Shown here in pieces: positions 28,626 to 28,657 of a DNA stretch of 28,657 nt. This DNA comes from Schoenoplectus triqueter (Eukaryota > Streptophyta > Magnoliopsida > Poales > Cyperaceae), in the NCBI GenBank assembly GCA_964058805.1, contig CAXKVV010001156.1, positions 1-28,657 of the forward strand, written 5' to 3'. A model generated the notes under the pieces. It saw only the letters and a list, made by a program, of their open reading frames with translations. It was not told where the DNA came from and did no database searches. A program made the position numbers and the translations under genes. How positions within the stretch are numbered: position 1 is the first letter of the stretch; each line of letters starts with the position of its first letter.

Positions 28626-28657
28626 ACTAGCTATATACCCGCGCGTTGCAGCAGACT

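Larger units (their letters stand above)
27978..28657 (+). mobile_element. Candidate Helitron, incomplete at window edge
   Basis: Begins A|TCTATATAATTAAAGAGACT, which resembles plant Helitron 5' ends (TC start after a host A). Near the window edge, ACTAGCTATATACCCGCGCG followed by TTGCAGC resembles the GC-rich subterminal hairpin region of many plant Helitrons. The terminal CTRR would lie beyond 28657. It carries a gene fragment (HCF136), as Helitrons often do. No Rep/helicase is visible. The call rests on short motifs only. Confidence 0.4.

Noticed and set aside
1..28657. tRNA, rRNA, CRISPR arrays or bacterial-type operons
   Set aside because: No cloverleaf, rRNA or spaced-repeat pattern was seen. 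The direct repeats present are microsatellites, transposon arms or local duplications.

Overview
This is plant nuclear DNA: AT-rich, with GT-AG introns, LTR retrotransposons, many short fold-back elements and (TA)n microsatellites. The only substantial intact gene is a receptor-like kinase on the minus strand, and its domain order is specific to flowering plants. I cannot name the species; a non-grass angiosperm fits best, with low confidence.

The gene (26625 down to 5988) can be assembled by eye into 25 exons. Every junction is GT-AG, phases match throughout, and the 3,084-nt reading frame encodes 1,027 residues. The order is signal peptide, cysteine-bearing N-cap, 12 LRRs (mostly one 72-nt exon each), malectin-like domain, transmembrane helix and an RD-type Ser/Thr kinase with all key residues. 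This is the LRR-VIII-2 group, like Arabidopsis At1g56120-At1g56140, At1g29720 and At1g07650. The long introns have become a store of mobile DNA.

Layout by coordinate. 1-5987: downstream intergenic DNA, with a GGCCCA-rich patch and an ATAAT low-complexity block. 5988-9645: kinase, transmembrane and distal malectin exons. 9646-13940 (intron 17): telomere-like TTTAGG repeats, a GC-rich gene-like island, a 1.6-kb composite inverted-repeat element and a 0.4-kb fold-back element. 13941-19503: LRR exons, with intron 10 holding a chain of four palindromic elements separated by (TA)n/(GA)n tracts. 19504-26513 (intron 1): a decayed Ty3-type element interrupted by a 5'-truncated Ty1/copia element with a complete 3' LTR, both antisense to the host gene. 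26514-26752: exon 1, 5' UTR and TATA-like box. 27491-27914: a second copy of the promoter/intron-1 region that lacks exon 1. 27978-28657: a candidate Helitron carrying a broken 5' piece of HCF136, the nuclear gene for a chloroplast photosystem II assembly factor.

I see no clearly new biological system. The most unusual signals are the fold-back element chain in microsatellites, the exon-less upstream duplicate, the exon-11 edge triplication with a dead decoy acceptor, and the HCF136 fragment.
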